Below are positions 48,991 to 58,529 of a stretch of 64,000 nt of DNA, in pieces. The notes under the pieces are model-generated. The model saw nothing but the letters and a program-made list of their open reading frames with translations. It searched no databases and was not told the origin of the DNA. This stretch comes from Engraulis encrasicolus (taxonomy: Eukaryota > Chordata > Actinopteri > Clupeiformes > Engraulidae): the NCBI RefSeq assembly GCF_034702125.1, contig NC_085876.1:26826052-26890051 (forward strand), in the 5' to 3' direction. Position 1 is the stretch's first letter. Every line of letters begins with the position of its first letter. Both the position numbers and the translations under genes were made by a program.

Positions 48991-49539
48991 TATATGGCAT
49001 GCCGGAAAAGTGTCTATAGGCCTGTTGAAGACATGGTAAAGTTTGTCATGTTAGGATGCATTGGTGTAAGATGAGTTGAAAAATGGTGACATTCACCATA
49101 GGATATGAGATTCTGAAAAAAAAAAACATAGGCTATTAATGATTATGAGATATGGAAATTAGGTATGGAATATATGGACATTCATTTTAAATAAGAAAAC
49201 ACAACTTTGAGGGAGGAGTGTCCTCAGTGAAGAGACAGTGCGCTCTGCATGCCATTCTCCAGTTCACACAATTAGGCCTTCCTCGGATGTCACGCTTCAC
49301 CAGCCGGGGAAACCCATGTGTTGCATGGCACTGTATTCAAATAATCCAATTTACATAGGCTACTTCTAAATTTACTCACTCCGTGTCTCTTCGGTTGTCG
49401 CCAGGTGGCGTAGTGTAGCACAGAGTGTGGCAGACGGATGACAACAGAAATGTCACCACTCGCTGAAAATGAGTTACAGCCATGTGTTGTTGCTTTAGTT
49501 GATGGCCATGGATATTGTGTCGCAGAAATATTTCCAAAT

Positions 49540-49772
49540 CTCACATGTTTACGAATAACAGATGCACCACGGTTTATTTACAACAGGAAGTAGTTTAGAG
49601 ACCGTGTTGGGTGGTTCAATTCCACGGATCCCGCCTTCTCTTCAAGCCAAGGAGCGTATTGACTTTCGAGGACGTCTCGTCACTTCGGATTTGCTTCGGG
49701 TAACTTTCGACAGATTTCAATGTGGATTGTGGACCTTCTCTGAAGAACAAAATGCATGACTAACCATCATCA
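49540..49772 (+). other. DENND3: Candidate 5' UTR exon / promoter-proximal region of DENND3
   Basis: A stretch with more CG dinucleotides than its surroundings ends in CATCATCAG|GTATGTG, a good 5' splice site at 49772/49773. A 65-codon frame (49562-49759) is closed before the donor and resembles nothing I know, so the exon would be non-coding. It is the most plausible first exon before the coding exon at 52591, but only transcript data can show it. A second CG-rich patch is at 50160-50350. Confidence 0.3.
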
Positions 49773-51289
49773 GGTATGTGTAATGTGCTATTTGTTACAG
49801 CGCATAGTATAAGGTATAGTCTAGAAGTTTTACGAAATACAAATGTAGCCTATACCCTACATTATTACAAACTGAAAGCCTCCCTCAATCGTCATTCTTT
49901 CTGCATGGGTAGTATGATGACACTTTTAGAACTATGACATACACTGAAACGAGATACATTGTAGCCTATCTGATAATCCATCAGCCTAGGCGCCAATTTA
50001 AGCCTATCCTACTGGTGTAGCCAAAGATACCCAAATCGGTGACTGGACAAATTGATCAGTGTCATGCGGTGTGTGTGCTCCAAGCTGGAATTTCTCACGT
50101 TGTTTATGATTAACTTGACTCCCTTCGTCATCATGCAAAGCAAACTAGCCTATGAGTTTGAAGAGCCGTCAACCGGCGCGGGTGCACACACCATACGTGA
50201 GCGCGCGCCTGTGCGTGTTTGGGGGCGTCATGGGGACAGGGGCTTCACAACATTACTCTTTTTCCAGCAGCGCCTACAGTCTGCCAAGGTAGACTGTTAC
50301 GCCGAACGTCCCCCGTGGCACTTTCATTACGACTTTGCGTGGGATGATTAAGTTTGTGTGTCCCTGTAATTATGAAGACTGGACTTGCCTACTTTTTTTT
50401 GTTTAAGCCGAAAGCGGTCTGCTGTTTGTCTGATTCAGACTCTGAGATTCCTGCGCGGTAGGCTAAAGTGAATGCAGTCCTGCAGAGAGACACAGCTGAT
50501 GAGATCCAGATGTCACTTGTGATGCCCCAAGACAGCTCTGGCCCGCACAGATAATGGACGGAGATTGGCAGTGCACTGTCTCAACCCCCCGAATCTATGG
50601 ATTACATATCATACACATTTGTAACAGATGTATAACATCTATTTGTAGGTCGCAGTCTGCAGCATTGCACTGCGTTTGTTAGGGCCTCAGCAGTCAGTCA
50701 TGCTGAGTAAAATCACTTCCAGCCCTCATTCATTGATTACATCACTTTACTCCCCTAGCTCAATTTGTCGTTAACTGTATGTTCTTAAAGCTCATCTGAA
50801 GTGCTGAATTGCAACTTACGAGAAAGCTAGAAAAACAAGTCCTGGATAAGATATTTTACAGCATGTCTGTTAAGATTCTCTTTCATCCATGTCATGTTAT
50901 CCAAAGCAACTGTAATTCTTAAAGTTATATTGATTTGCTCTACACCAGTTGTAAGCTTCCACCCCCCCCCCTCACACAATACTGATAGGCTACTAAAACT
51001 TGGACAGAATGGTAGGCCTAATACAGGATAAAAATAAAGACTCAGTCATATGGCAGTATCATATGGGAGTCATCTAAAAGTAGTTAACAACAGCACATCT
51101 AGCGTTCCATGTGAAATCAGTTTACCATTCTGAGCTAAACACTATGTAAGGGTTTATTTGTGTTCTTACAAGGCTACCCCTATAGAATTACATGTTGACA
51201 GCCAAATGTTTACAAGTCACTTGCCTGTCACTGAGCAACAGGTCAAAAAGTTCAAAATGAACCTTGTTAGAAACAGTGGGCTAACTAGT

Positions 51290-51476
51290 AGGGTGGCCAG
51301 ACGTCCGTCTTTCCAGTGCCTTCACCGGCGTCCGGCACAGCATTAAGCCGGACACCTGGTTGATTAAAAAGCATTAAAATGCATGAAATTGCATCTAAGA
51401 AACGCACATTTTCTCGGGGGAGGACCCCTGTCAAAAAATTTGTCCGCCTTTTTACTGTCGGGATATGGTCACCCTA
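51290..51476. mobile_element. MITE with AGGGTGGCCAG termini, copy 1
   Basis: CTAACTAGT (51281-51289 and 51477-51485) flanks the element. The termini are AGGGTGGCCAGACGTCC and GGATATGGTCACCCTA. The interior contains CACAGCATTAAGCCGGACA. Confidence 0.85.
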
Positions 51477-51685
51477 CTAACTAGTGAAAGCAACAATATA
51501 CACAGAAATCCTCATACCAGTGGTATTTTGACTGAGTATCCATTATGTAGCTGGCTCTGTCATAATGATGTACTCTGTCATGTACTGTGTCATGCTGTGA
51601 AGGCTGCCTGAGCTCTCTGATGATGCTATGCTTGAGGCTTGTCAGGCCATGGGTAGCATTATCGAAGCACGAGGTGACTTGCGAG

Positions 51686-51881
51686 TAGGGTGGCCAGACG
51701 TCCGTCTTTAGGAAGGACTAGTGCCTTGTCCGGCGTAAGGCACAGCATTAAGCCGGACAAAAATGCATTAAAATGCATGAAATTGCATCTAAGAAACTCA
51801 CATTTTCTAGGGGGAGGACCCCCAATCCCCCAGTCCTTAAATATGTTCTCTTTTTTCCTGTCACGGAGATGGTCTCCCTAC
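51686..51881. mobile_element. MITE with AGGGTGGCCAG termini, copy 2
   Basis: AGTAGGGTGGCCAGACGTCC at the left and GGAGATGGTCTCCCTACT at the right. It shares CACAGCATTAAGCCGGACA and TGCATGAAATTGCATCTAAG with copy 1. Confidence 0.85.
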
Positions 51882-52528
51882 TTGCGAGATCAGTCATGCA
51901 GATCTCTGAGCTGAAGAGACTAGACCTTAAGAGCATCCAGTACCTTCTAATGACTCATGTTATGACTTAGGAAGATGACTAACTTTGAAGTGTTGAATCC
52001 CTCACTGTGAAGGTGATGGAAATACTAGTGGTGGTGAGAATATCAAGGTTGGGAATTCACACTAGTGAATCACTACTAGGTAATGTGGATTTTATGCAAA
52101 GGCAACTACAATGCCCAATTGGCGATGATTTGTGAAACTTGTGAAATTTTACAAATTTCTAGTCACAGTTCAGTAGTTAAGCAGAGTGTTGTGGTTATAT
52201 ATTGAAGTGTTCGTTTGGGCCATATCAAAATCAAATTAAATTACATAAATGGACAAGCCGTGCTTCAAAGCCATGATTGGTTTCATATTGCTAATAAAAG
52301 AAACCAACAGCTGAGAAAGAAGACCTTTGTCTGGGCTCTGTGGTTTAACAATTCCCTAACTCTTGAGACATCTGTTCTCACTGTGACATTTGTTTCTGCG
52401 GATACGTATGTCATCGTCTGTCAACTTCCATTCACTATCATGGAAATATCAGTATTGTTATTTTTTCCACTGTTATTAACATGAAGTTCTTGTGATTTCC
52501 CCAATATTATTCATAATCTTCCTGTAAA

Positions 52529-52531
<3 letters not shown>

Positions 52532-52589
<58 letters not shown>

Positions 52590-52590
52590 G
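52532..52590 (+). promoter_or_regulatory. DENND3: (CT)n polypyrimidine tract and 3' splice site of the first DENND3 coding exon
   Basis: About 28 CT units run directly into CTCTCTAG at 52583-52590. As at 24064 and 38979, the microsatellite is the polypyrimidine tract. Confidence 0.7.
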
Positions 52591-52622
52591 ACTGACTGAG
52601 ACGTCAAGGTCTCAGAGGGACC

Positions 52623-52679
52623 ATGATGATACTCAGTAAAAGGAGAAGTGGAGGAGGAGGAGGGAGATGCGAGATATAA
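52623..52679 (+). other. Upstream open reading frame in the DENND3 5' UTR
   Basis: ATGATGATACTC starts an 18-codon frame ending TAA at 52677-52679, 118 bp before the DENND3 start and in a different frame. Its context ACCATGA is fair. It could lower translation of the main frame; this is inference. Confidence 0.45.
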
Positions 52680-52797
52680 TCTGGGCTCACACCTTCACTG
52701 TGAGGACACTTACTTACGCACGTGTGGAGAAACTGAGCGTATCTGACAGGAACTGTTTGCTCTGCTGCCACGTGTGGTTTTGGATTGGAAATTCTAG

Positions 52798-52881
52798 ATG
52801 GCTGACAGCCTGCCCTCAGGTCTCGTGGAGGCCTGCATAGTGGTCGGAGCTGCAGGAGACAAACTGAAGCAGCTTCTCCAG
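52798..52881 (+). CDS. DENND3: DENND3 first coding exon (residues 1-28)
   Basis: The start codon follows an in-frame TAG (52795-52797), so no earlier in-frame start is possible in this exon. The 28 residues read MADSLPSGLVEACIVVGAAG then DKLKQLLQ, the form expected at the N-terminus of DENND3, where a 'LVEACVVVG'-type strand opens the DENN module. The donor is CTCCAG|GTAAGA, phase 0. The exon begins at 52591 with 207 bases of 5' UTR. DENND3 activates the small GTPase Rab12 by nucleotide exchange and acts in endosome-lysosome and autophagy traffic. An in-frame copy of the exon tail and donor lies 60 bp downstream. Confidence 0.88.
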
Positions 52882-52920
52882 GTAAGAGGAAAGGAGCATG
52901 TGTGGTATTTATTGGGTCTC

Positions 52921-52959
52921 AAACTGAAGCAGCTTCTCCAGGTTAGAAGAAAGGAGCAA
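52921..52959 (+). repeat. DENND3: Copy of the DENND3 first coding exon tail and donor, 60 bp downstream
   Basis: AAACTGAAGCAGCTTCTCCA plus GGTTAGAAGAAAGGAGCA matches 52861-52899 with two substitutions. The original donor GGTAAGAGG corresponds to GGTTAGAAG. The 60-bp offset keeps the frame and no stop intervenes, so use of the second donor would add exactly 20 codons. Confidence 0.92.
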
Positions 52960-52989
52960 TCTGTTCAACACAACCTTTTTTAAGTATGC

Positions 52990-53171
52990 TTAGGGGACTT
53001 TTTGGGCATTTCTTATGACAGGACAGTGTGAGAGGAGACCGGAAATGAGCTGGAGAGAGATATGGGGTAGGGCTGGGAAATGACCCCGGCCAGACTCGAA
53101 CCCGGTTCCTCATGGGCATGGTGCAAGCCCAAATGTGGGGGGCTTAGTGCGCTGCGCCACAGCACCCCCCC
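52990..53171 (-). mobile_element. tRNA-derived SINE, minus strand
   Basis: Same family as 32154-32337: ATGACAGGACAGTGTGAGAG body, reverse B box CCAGACTCGAACCCGG and reverse A-box end CTGCGCCACAGCACCCCCC. Confidence 0.85.
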
Positions 53172-54180
53172 AACACTACCTTCTTGACCAATGCAGCATC
53201 TATTGCATATTTACTTTTAACCGTACTATTAATTCTGTTACATTTTTATTAGACCTGTTAGGTCTTCATGGGTTAAAGCCATGCCGTCAATGTAGTGTAA
53301 CTGAATCTGAAAGGCTTCGTTCATTTTCTTAGAGTGGAAGAAGGATGCATACAGTGACCCGTTGTACATACAAATGTTGTCTCTGTTTATGTCAAATCCT
53401 TAGTCTAATAAGTAGATTTGTGGTATGAAGAACTGAATATAAAGGTACTTTCCTCGGCTGTGTGAACAGAGAGGGTACAGATATTTGATCCAGCCTAGCG
53501 CTTGATAAAACAAACCATATGTTGGCTCCCCCCTGCCTGAATCACGTGAAGTAAAGCAACAGGCTGTCTACATGCCTCAGAAGGGCCTGGCTAGAAACTG
53601 CTCCTGCTAGCAGCATTGTACTCCAGAGCAATGATCTGCTGGGTGTTCAATACAGTTGGATTATTATAAATTGATTAATTGACATCAGGGTGGTTATTGA
53701 TCAGTCACACAGCAGATATAATTGAACGATCATAATGCATATCCTCAAAGCTTGTTGGGTTGGTGCCCTGGAGAGACAGGTTTGGATTTTGAATCCAGCT
53801 TTCTGCTAACTTCTGTTTTTACGTTGCACAGTTGAACACTGAGACCATGGTTGCCTCTTTGCACCTGTGTGTGAATGGGTTCAATGCAATGGTTGGATTG
53901 CAATACAGAATGTGTGCTGTGATGTACATTGCTATTGTAATGAACGGCGCATTCCTGTAACTTTTTCTTGATCATGTTTTTCGTAATTCTCCAGGCTGTT
54001 ATGTTTTTTGGGATTTGGTACTCACAGCCAAGCTAACAGTGTTACACAGCGAAAAATGTTGCGGTGTCAATACAACACCAGAGTACTTCTGGACCAAATA
54101 CACTAAATACTCTGTGCTAAATTGACTCTCTAAGGGTTGAATTAACACTGATTTTTCCCTGTGCACTGGTAACACTCCAG
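53172..54180 (+). other. DENND3: DENND3 intron sequence before the second coding exon
   Basis: No coding exon is seen. A degenerate SINE-like segment with a tail TGTGTGAATGGGTTCAATG lies at about 53757-53945. Confidence 0.6.
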
Positions 54181-54556
54181 GCCCTCCCTCAGACGCGGGG
54201 CCGAGAGCTCCCCATTCTCGAACCCGAGGTCCTCCACGTGCACGCCCCGCCCTTTGTCTCCAAGGAGAGCAATGCCAACAGCAGCAATGGCCCCTCCCAC
54301 AGCCCTAGCCACGCCCCCGCCTTCAGCCGCATCCAGAAGAGGCGCTCCTTCATCAAGAAGAAGCGAGACAGACCCGCCTCCGCACCCGCCGCCACACCCG
54401 ACTCGCCCAAGGGGAACGGGAACGGGGCCCCCTCTGCCCCGGGCACCCTGCCGCCTGGCACTGCCCCGTCTGCAGCCGCGGCCGCTGGCTCCACAGAGGA
54501 CATCAGTGTCCCCAAGGACATCGACCTGGTGGCCCTGCCCCAGCTCTGCTTCCCAG
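54181..54556 (+). CDS. DENND3: DENND3 second coding exon (residues 29-153)
   Basis: The exon is 376 bp, phase 0 in and one base of a split Gly codon out. It starts ALPQTRGRELPILEPEVLHV then HAPPFVSKES. It runs through a Ser/Asn/Pro/Ala-rich linker with a basic block (RIQKRRSFIKKKRDRP) and ends SVPKDIDLVALPQLCFPG. The last part is the opening of the uDENN domain, where a 'P-x-x-C-F-P-x-G' motif is standard. The low-complexity linker is GC-rich and probably disordered. The acceptor is CACTCCAG|GCC and the donor CCCAG|GTGAGG. A SINE follows within 20-30 bp of the donor. Confidence 0.9.
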
Positions 54557-54577
54557 GTGAGGGATGCTCACTTCACT

Positions 54578-54747
54578 TTCTTTTGGTCTTTTTTTTTTCT
54601 CTTCATTTGATAGGACAGTGTGAGAGGTGGACAGGAAGCAAATTGGGAGAGAGAGACGGGGAGGGGTCGGCAAAGGACCCGGGTCGAGAATCAAACCTGG
54701 GTCAGCCGCATGGCAGGCGAGTGCCCCACCGGTTGGCCACGGCAGGG
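54578..54747 (-). mobile_element. tRNA-derived SINE (second subfamily), minus strand
   Basis: GGTCTTTTTTTTTTCTC tail, GATAGGACAGTGTGAGAGG body, reverse B box GAGAATCAAACCTGGGTC, and end GCCCCACCGGTTGGCCACGG. The copy at 62457-62592 is the same subfamily. Confidence 0.8.
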
Positions 54748-54859
54748 TCATCCCTCTTCACTTCCACACCACTCTCAGATGGAGGCCTGCTGTGAGATAG
54801 CCTGCTCTGATCCGACTGACTGACTGGAATGTTGGTTCGGTTACATTCAGTTTTGAGTA

Positions 54860-55280
54860 GGGCTGGGACGATTAATCGATTAACCGTGACTAATCGACTA
54901 TAAAAATTAGTCGACAAGAATTTTCATAGTAGACTAATCGTTTCATTTAATTCAATTGTCAAAAATGCATGACCCTCCCCTAGGGAGAATTAAGGAATAG
55001 CCTTATTCTACCTTATTTTTGACGTTGATTGACCAACGCTGCTTAGCGAAAGGGCCGTTTCTGAGGCAATGTTACATCGAAACATACAACAAACAAGGTA
55101 GGCTACTTCAGAATGCTTTTTGTAATAAATGGGCCAAACATTTTTGGATGACCCTCCCCTAGCGAGCTTAAAAAAACTTTGATGACCCTCCCCGCAGCAA
55201 TGAAAAAAATGACACGACCCTCCCCTGTTTTCTTCCGGTGACCCCAAAAATAAATAACGAACGGTCCCTAAGCAGAGTTG
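54860..55280. repeat. Mixed interspersed repeats: ATTAATCGAT block and GACCCTCCCC block
   Basis: GGGCTGGGACGATTAATCGA with multiple ATTAGTCGAC motifs, then four TGACCCTCCCC-type blocks. The second kind is related to 1-120 in the other orientation. Confidence 0.55.
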
Positions 55281-55369
55281 TGTTGTAGTTGTAGTCATTA
55301 GGGACAGCTACAGCCACAGACAGTATTATCCTGATGAAGACCTGATCTAATCTGACCGTCTACAATAAG

Positions 55370-55724
55370 GATAGACCGATATATATATCGGTATCGGTAT
55401 CGGCCCGATATTTGCATTTTTAAATGTATCGGTATCGGCCGATACGTGTGTGGTTTTGGCCGATACGCAATATTTATTATTTTATGTCATTCGGGTTTTT
55501 TAAAAGCACCAAGACACTTTATTTTTTTATTACTTGATTGTTAGACATTACTTGATCGATTCAACTTGAGACCTGGAATATTTTTCATTTTTTAACCTTT
55601 TTTTTAACCCATATCGGCCCCAAATATCATAAATCGGAAATCGGGTATCGGCCAAGGGTGATTAAAAAAAAAAAATCGGTATCGCATCGGCCATTAAAAA
55701 ACCTGTATCGGTCGACCCCTAGTC
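55370..55724. mobile_element. MITE rich in ATCGG motifs
   Basis: The left end GGATAGACCGATATATATAT and right end TGTATCGGTCGACCCCTAG form imperfect inverted repeats. The interior is built of TATCGG and CCGATA motifs. Confidence 0.7.
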
Positions 55725-56280
55725 TACAATGTTGGCTAGGTTAGCTATTGTTATTATTGTTACTATTATTTTTTTTGGTTAAAATTTTAATCAGGGCTGT
55801 GCTTTTTTGTTGTTGCGTGGAACGACTCTATACGGCGCTATGTCCATTGCAAGCAGTTTGCAGTGAGCCGTTTGATTTTTGGAGGGTTTACACACCGTGT
55901 AGGTCATGCATGTTGCCTTCTTTTTTTCTTTGTTTTTTTTCTCTTGCTAGTTATAAATATGTAGTGATAATGCTACATCCGCTGTGTTCTACTTATGTAA
56001 TATTTGAGCCTTCTCCACCACTGTAACAGGAAGTTCTCTAACGTCATGCTGTTTCGTGAGTCCCTAAGGACAGATCTCATTTCAATATTTCCTTCTTGCA
56101 CGTGGCCCCATAACTCCCAGTGGAGAGAAGATAATTTACATTTTGCATCCTTTGCGCTTTTTTTTCTCACATGCTTGTGGCCTAAATATTTCGGAAGTGT
56201 GCTGTCATAGTAGCTTACTGTAGTCCCACCGAAAAAGGATTGAATAACACAAGCTTACACTTTTTTATTTTGTTCCACAG

Positions 56281-56396
56281 GTGGTCTTCAAATTTCGGAA
56301 GAGTGCCAAGACGACTCTTACCACTTCCTGGTGTTTACGGACGTGTTTGGAAACCGGACACACGGAGTCGTGGTGCAGTACCATAGACACATACAG
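56281..56396 (+). CDS. DENND3: DENND3 third coding exon (residues 154-192, uDENN)
   Basis: The exon is 116 bp: two bases complete the Gly codon, then 38 codons, phase 0 out. The peptide GLQISEECQDDSYHFLVFTD then VFGNRTHGVVVQYHRHIQ is a typical uDENN strand pattern: 'F-x-x-F-V-L-T-D-x-x-G-x-R-x-y-G'. The acceptor is GTTCCACAG|GTGG and the donor ATACAG|GTGGGC. Tandem copies of the exon end with the donor follow at 32-bp spacing. Confidence 0.93.
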
Positions 56397-56460
56397 GTGG
56401 GCTTACACAGTGCCATAGACACATACAGGTGGGTTTACACAGTGCCATAGACACATACAG
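56397..56460 (+). repeat. DENND3: Tandem copies of the DENND3 third exon tail and donor, 32-bp period
   Basis: CATAGACACATACAGGTGGG ends the exon at 56396. The same 20-mer recurs with GT at 56429-56430, and a third copy CATAGACACATACAG ends at 56460 where GT has become GA. The shared linker is TTACACAGTGC. A period of 32 shifts frame, so use of the second donor would disrupt the protein. Confidence 0.93.
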
Positions 56461-57464
56461 GAGTATACTAGTAGTACATCAGGGGTCCCCAAACTAAGGC
56501 CCGGGGGCCGGATGCGGCCCGCCAAGCCCCTTTGACCGGCCCTCCACCTCTCTGCACCTCACCATTTGAACTGGCCCAAAGAAGCAATCCTTACAGAAAA
56601 AATAATGATAAAATACATTTTTTAAATATTTTATTTTGTTTCTCAACAGGCCTTCCTACAGTTTAATTTATTACTAACCAAGTGTGAATCGCCAGAAGTT
56701 TCTTGTCTTGATAGTTTCTCTCTCTGTAATATAATATCTCACTGTAATATAAACAGGCCTAGCATTTCTCTTGTATCACTCATAAACTGTCAATCGCCAT
56801 ATTTTTTCTAACCTTTCCTTGCTATTTTTACATGGTTATTAGAAATTAAAACGAATACCTGTGGTATTTCAAATTGAAAGACATGTGAAGTACTCGCTTC
56901 TTTTGCCAATCACTTGCAATGCTGGGGTGCGTTTCCGCAATGTTAGCTTTGAACTACAGATGTACTTAGTAGTTATCTACTTACTTCAAGGCGAAATCCG
57001 TGCATTTCTCGAAACCTTACTATTCCCACAGTAAGCCAAAAGTAGTGCGGCTACTTTCCACACCGCTACTTACTTTCTTGGCATTGCAGTGCGTGACCAA
57101 AGAAGCAACAAGAGATAAGCATGATTGCTGAGTCATGAATCAGCTGTTTCCTCCTAAATTCAGTGCGTGAAGTAGAAAGCAATAGTGTACAACCACCACC
57201 AGCACATTTGATTGGATGTCACGACCCCGTGACTCCGCTGTTTCCTCCACAACACACCTTGACATTTCTTTGTGAAAAAACACGGCCGTGGCATTACAAT
57301 CTGACACCGTCCGCACCAATAATGCAGTATTATCTGCATGCCGATTGGATTTCGTTTCATCCCGAGGTGTAATTTGTAAAATATTTGAACAATAAAGTTG
57401 TGGTTACTACCAGAAAATCGTCTGTTGAAGTGTCATATACCTAAGAAATTTTCGCGCGGATTTC

Positions 57465-57545
57465 ATTACATAGCCTAGTGGTATTCACGCTTGCATTCCA
57501 ATGGGAAAACAGAAGCCACCCCGGTTCGAATCCACATGGTTGCAG
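57465..57545 (+). repeat. tRNA-like segment, left arm of the foldback
   Basis: TAGCCTAGTGGTATTCACGC resembles a tRNA A-box/D-arm, and CCCCGGTTCGAATCCACATG a B-box/T-arm, at tRNA-like spacing. It is not a complete tRNA cloverleaf that I can fold with confidence. Confidence 0.55.
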
Positions 57546-57674
57546 TGCCACAATTTTGGAAATATCTGACAGAAATAGATAATTTATGTTGTGCATTACC
57601 AACACACACGTGCAGCCAAGGGAAAATGTGTTACACTGTAGGGTCCAAAACACGATTTCACGAGTTGTTGTCAA

Positions 57675-57755
57675 CATGCTGCACACTGGTTTCGAACCGC
57701 GTGGCTCGCGTCTTCCCATTGATAGGCAAGCGTAAATACCCCTAGGCTATGAAAT
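57675..57755 (-). repeat. tRNA-like segment, right arm of the foldback
   Basis: On the minus strand, TAGCCTAGGGGTATTTACGC then GCGGTTCGAAACCAG: the same A-box and B-box arrangement as 57465-57545, in inverse orientation. Confidence 0.55.
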
Positions 57756-58529
57756 GAAATTCGCACCAAAAACATTTAAGTACTTGTCACGTAAACCAGT
57801 GCCGGGAGTAACCAATACTTTCTTATCTAAATATTTCACAAATTACACATCGAAATGAGACGCAATTCAATCGGTATACAGCTAAAAGTATATTATTAGT
57901 GTGGGATTCATCAGATTCCAAGGATATGACGGTTTTTTTTCACGAACAAATGACATGATGTGAATTTGTGTTCTGAACACTCTCGCAGCTGTATCATCAC
58001 TTTGTGTGCATGTCGATTGATTTTCATCGCTTTTGCACCACAGGATTAAAAGATATTGACACATTTGTGGTCAAATATGTACTACAAGTTTAGCTAATGG
58101 GTGGAGTCACACTCTGAAGTAGACTAGCGCTGTGTGTTACTTGGGGTGGCGGAGGTGATGTCTGGACTCAATGGATCTACTCCAGCTGTACTTCAACTTC
58201 ACTGTCGAGATACGGATAGGAGGCGCCCCACTTTCAAAGTCACCACTACTTCAGAGTGCAAATTACTCCAAGCAGTAGTTACTTCGTGTGCTAACGTTCG
58301 AGACACAGGAGTTAGCAACTTTTATAGTATCTACTCTGCAAAGTTGCTAACCGACTAGCTACTTCGCACTTTGAGAATCGCACCCCTGAACTGTTTTGTG
58401 CGAGAAATTATGGCTATATCAGGCAGTGGCCTAGTATAAAGCCCACATGATTGATCCCGTCCCCTGATCACAGTCAGGAACGATAATGTGGCCCCCAGAG
58501 AAAAAAGTTTGGGGACCCCTACTGTACAT

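Larger units (their letters stand above)
49773..52531. other. DENND3: Presumed DENND3 first intron
   Basis: No coding exon is recognised. It includes a CG-rich patch at 50160-50350, a poly-C run at 50962-50971 and two MITE copies. Confidence 0.4.
56922..58389. mobile_element. Large foldback element nested in the hAT element
   Basis: The ends GGGGTGCGTTTC and GAATCGCACCCCTG are inverted and related to the small MITE at 26136. The arms pair over long stretches: GGTGTAATTTG.AAAATATTT at about 57366 with its complement near 57845, and ATTTCATTACATAGCCTAG at about 57462 with the complement of CCTAGGCTATGAAATGAAAT near 57742. The centre is near 57600. Each arm holds a tRNA-like segment. Confidence 0.8.
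56480..58521. mobile_element. hAT-type element, 2.0 kb, with a nested element
   Basis: The left end CAGGGGTCCCCAAACTAAGG is mirrored by GTTTGGGGACCCCTA at the right. The flanks TAGTACAT and CTGTACAT match at 6 of 8. GCCCGGGGGCCGGATGCGGC near the left is typical of hAT ends in fish. No transposase is recognisable. It landed inside the third exon-tail copy's neighbourhood. Confidence 0.85.

Noticed and set aside
49562..49759. 65-codon open frame before the candidate DENND3 leader donor
   Set aside because: It closes before the donor, resembles no known protein and is not joined to DENND3; treated as possible 5' UTR.
54254..54610. Overlapping frames of over 100 codons across the DENND3 second coding exon
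   Set aside because: They are frame-shadow readings of a GC-rich exon; only the frame continuing into the uDENN peptide joins the next exon.
57465..57755. Functional tRNA genes
   Set aside because: A and B boxes are recognisable, but the cloverleaf is not convincing and both lie in an inverted transposon-like structure.
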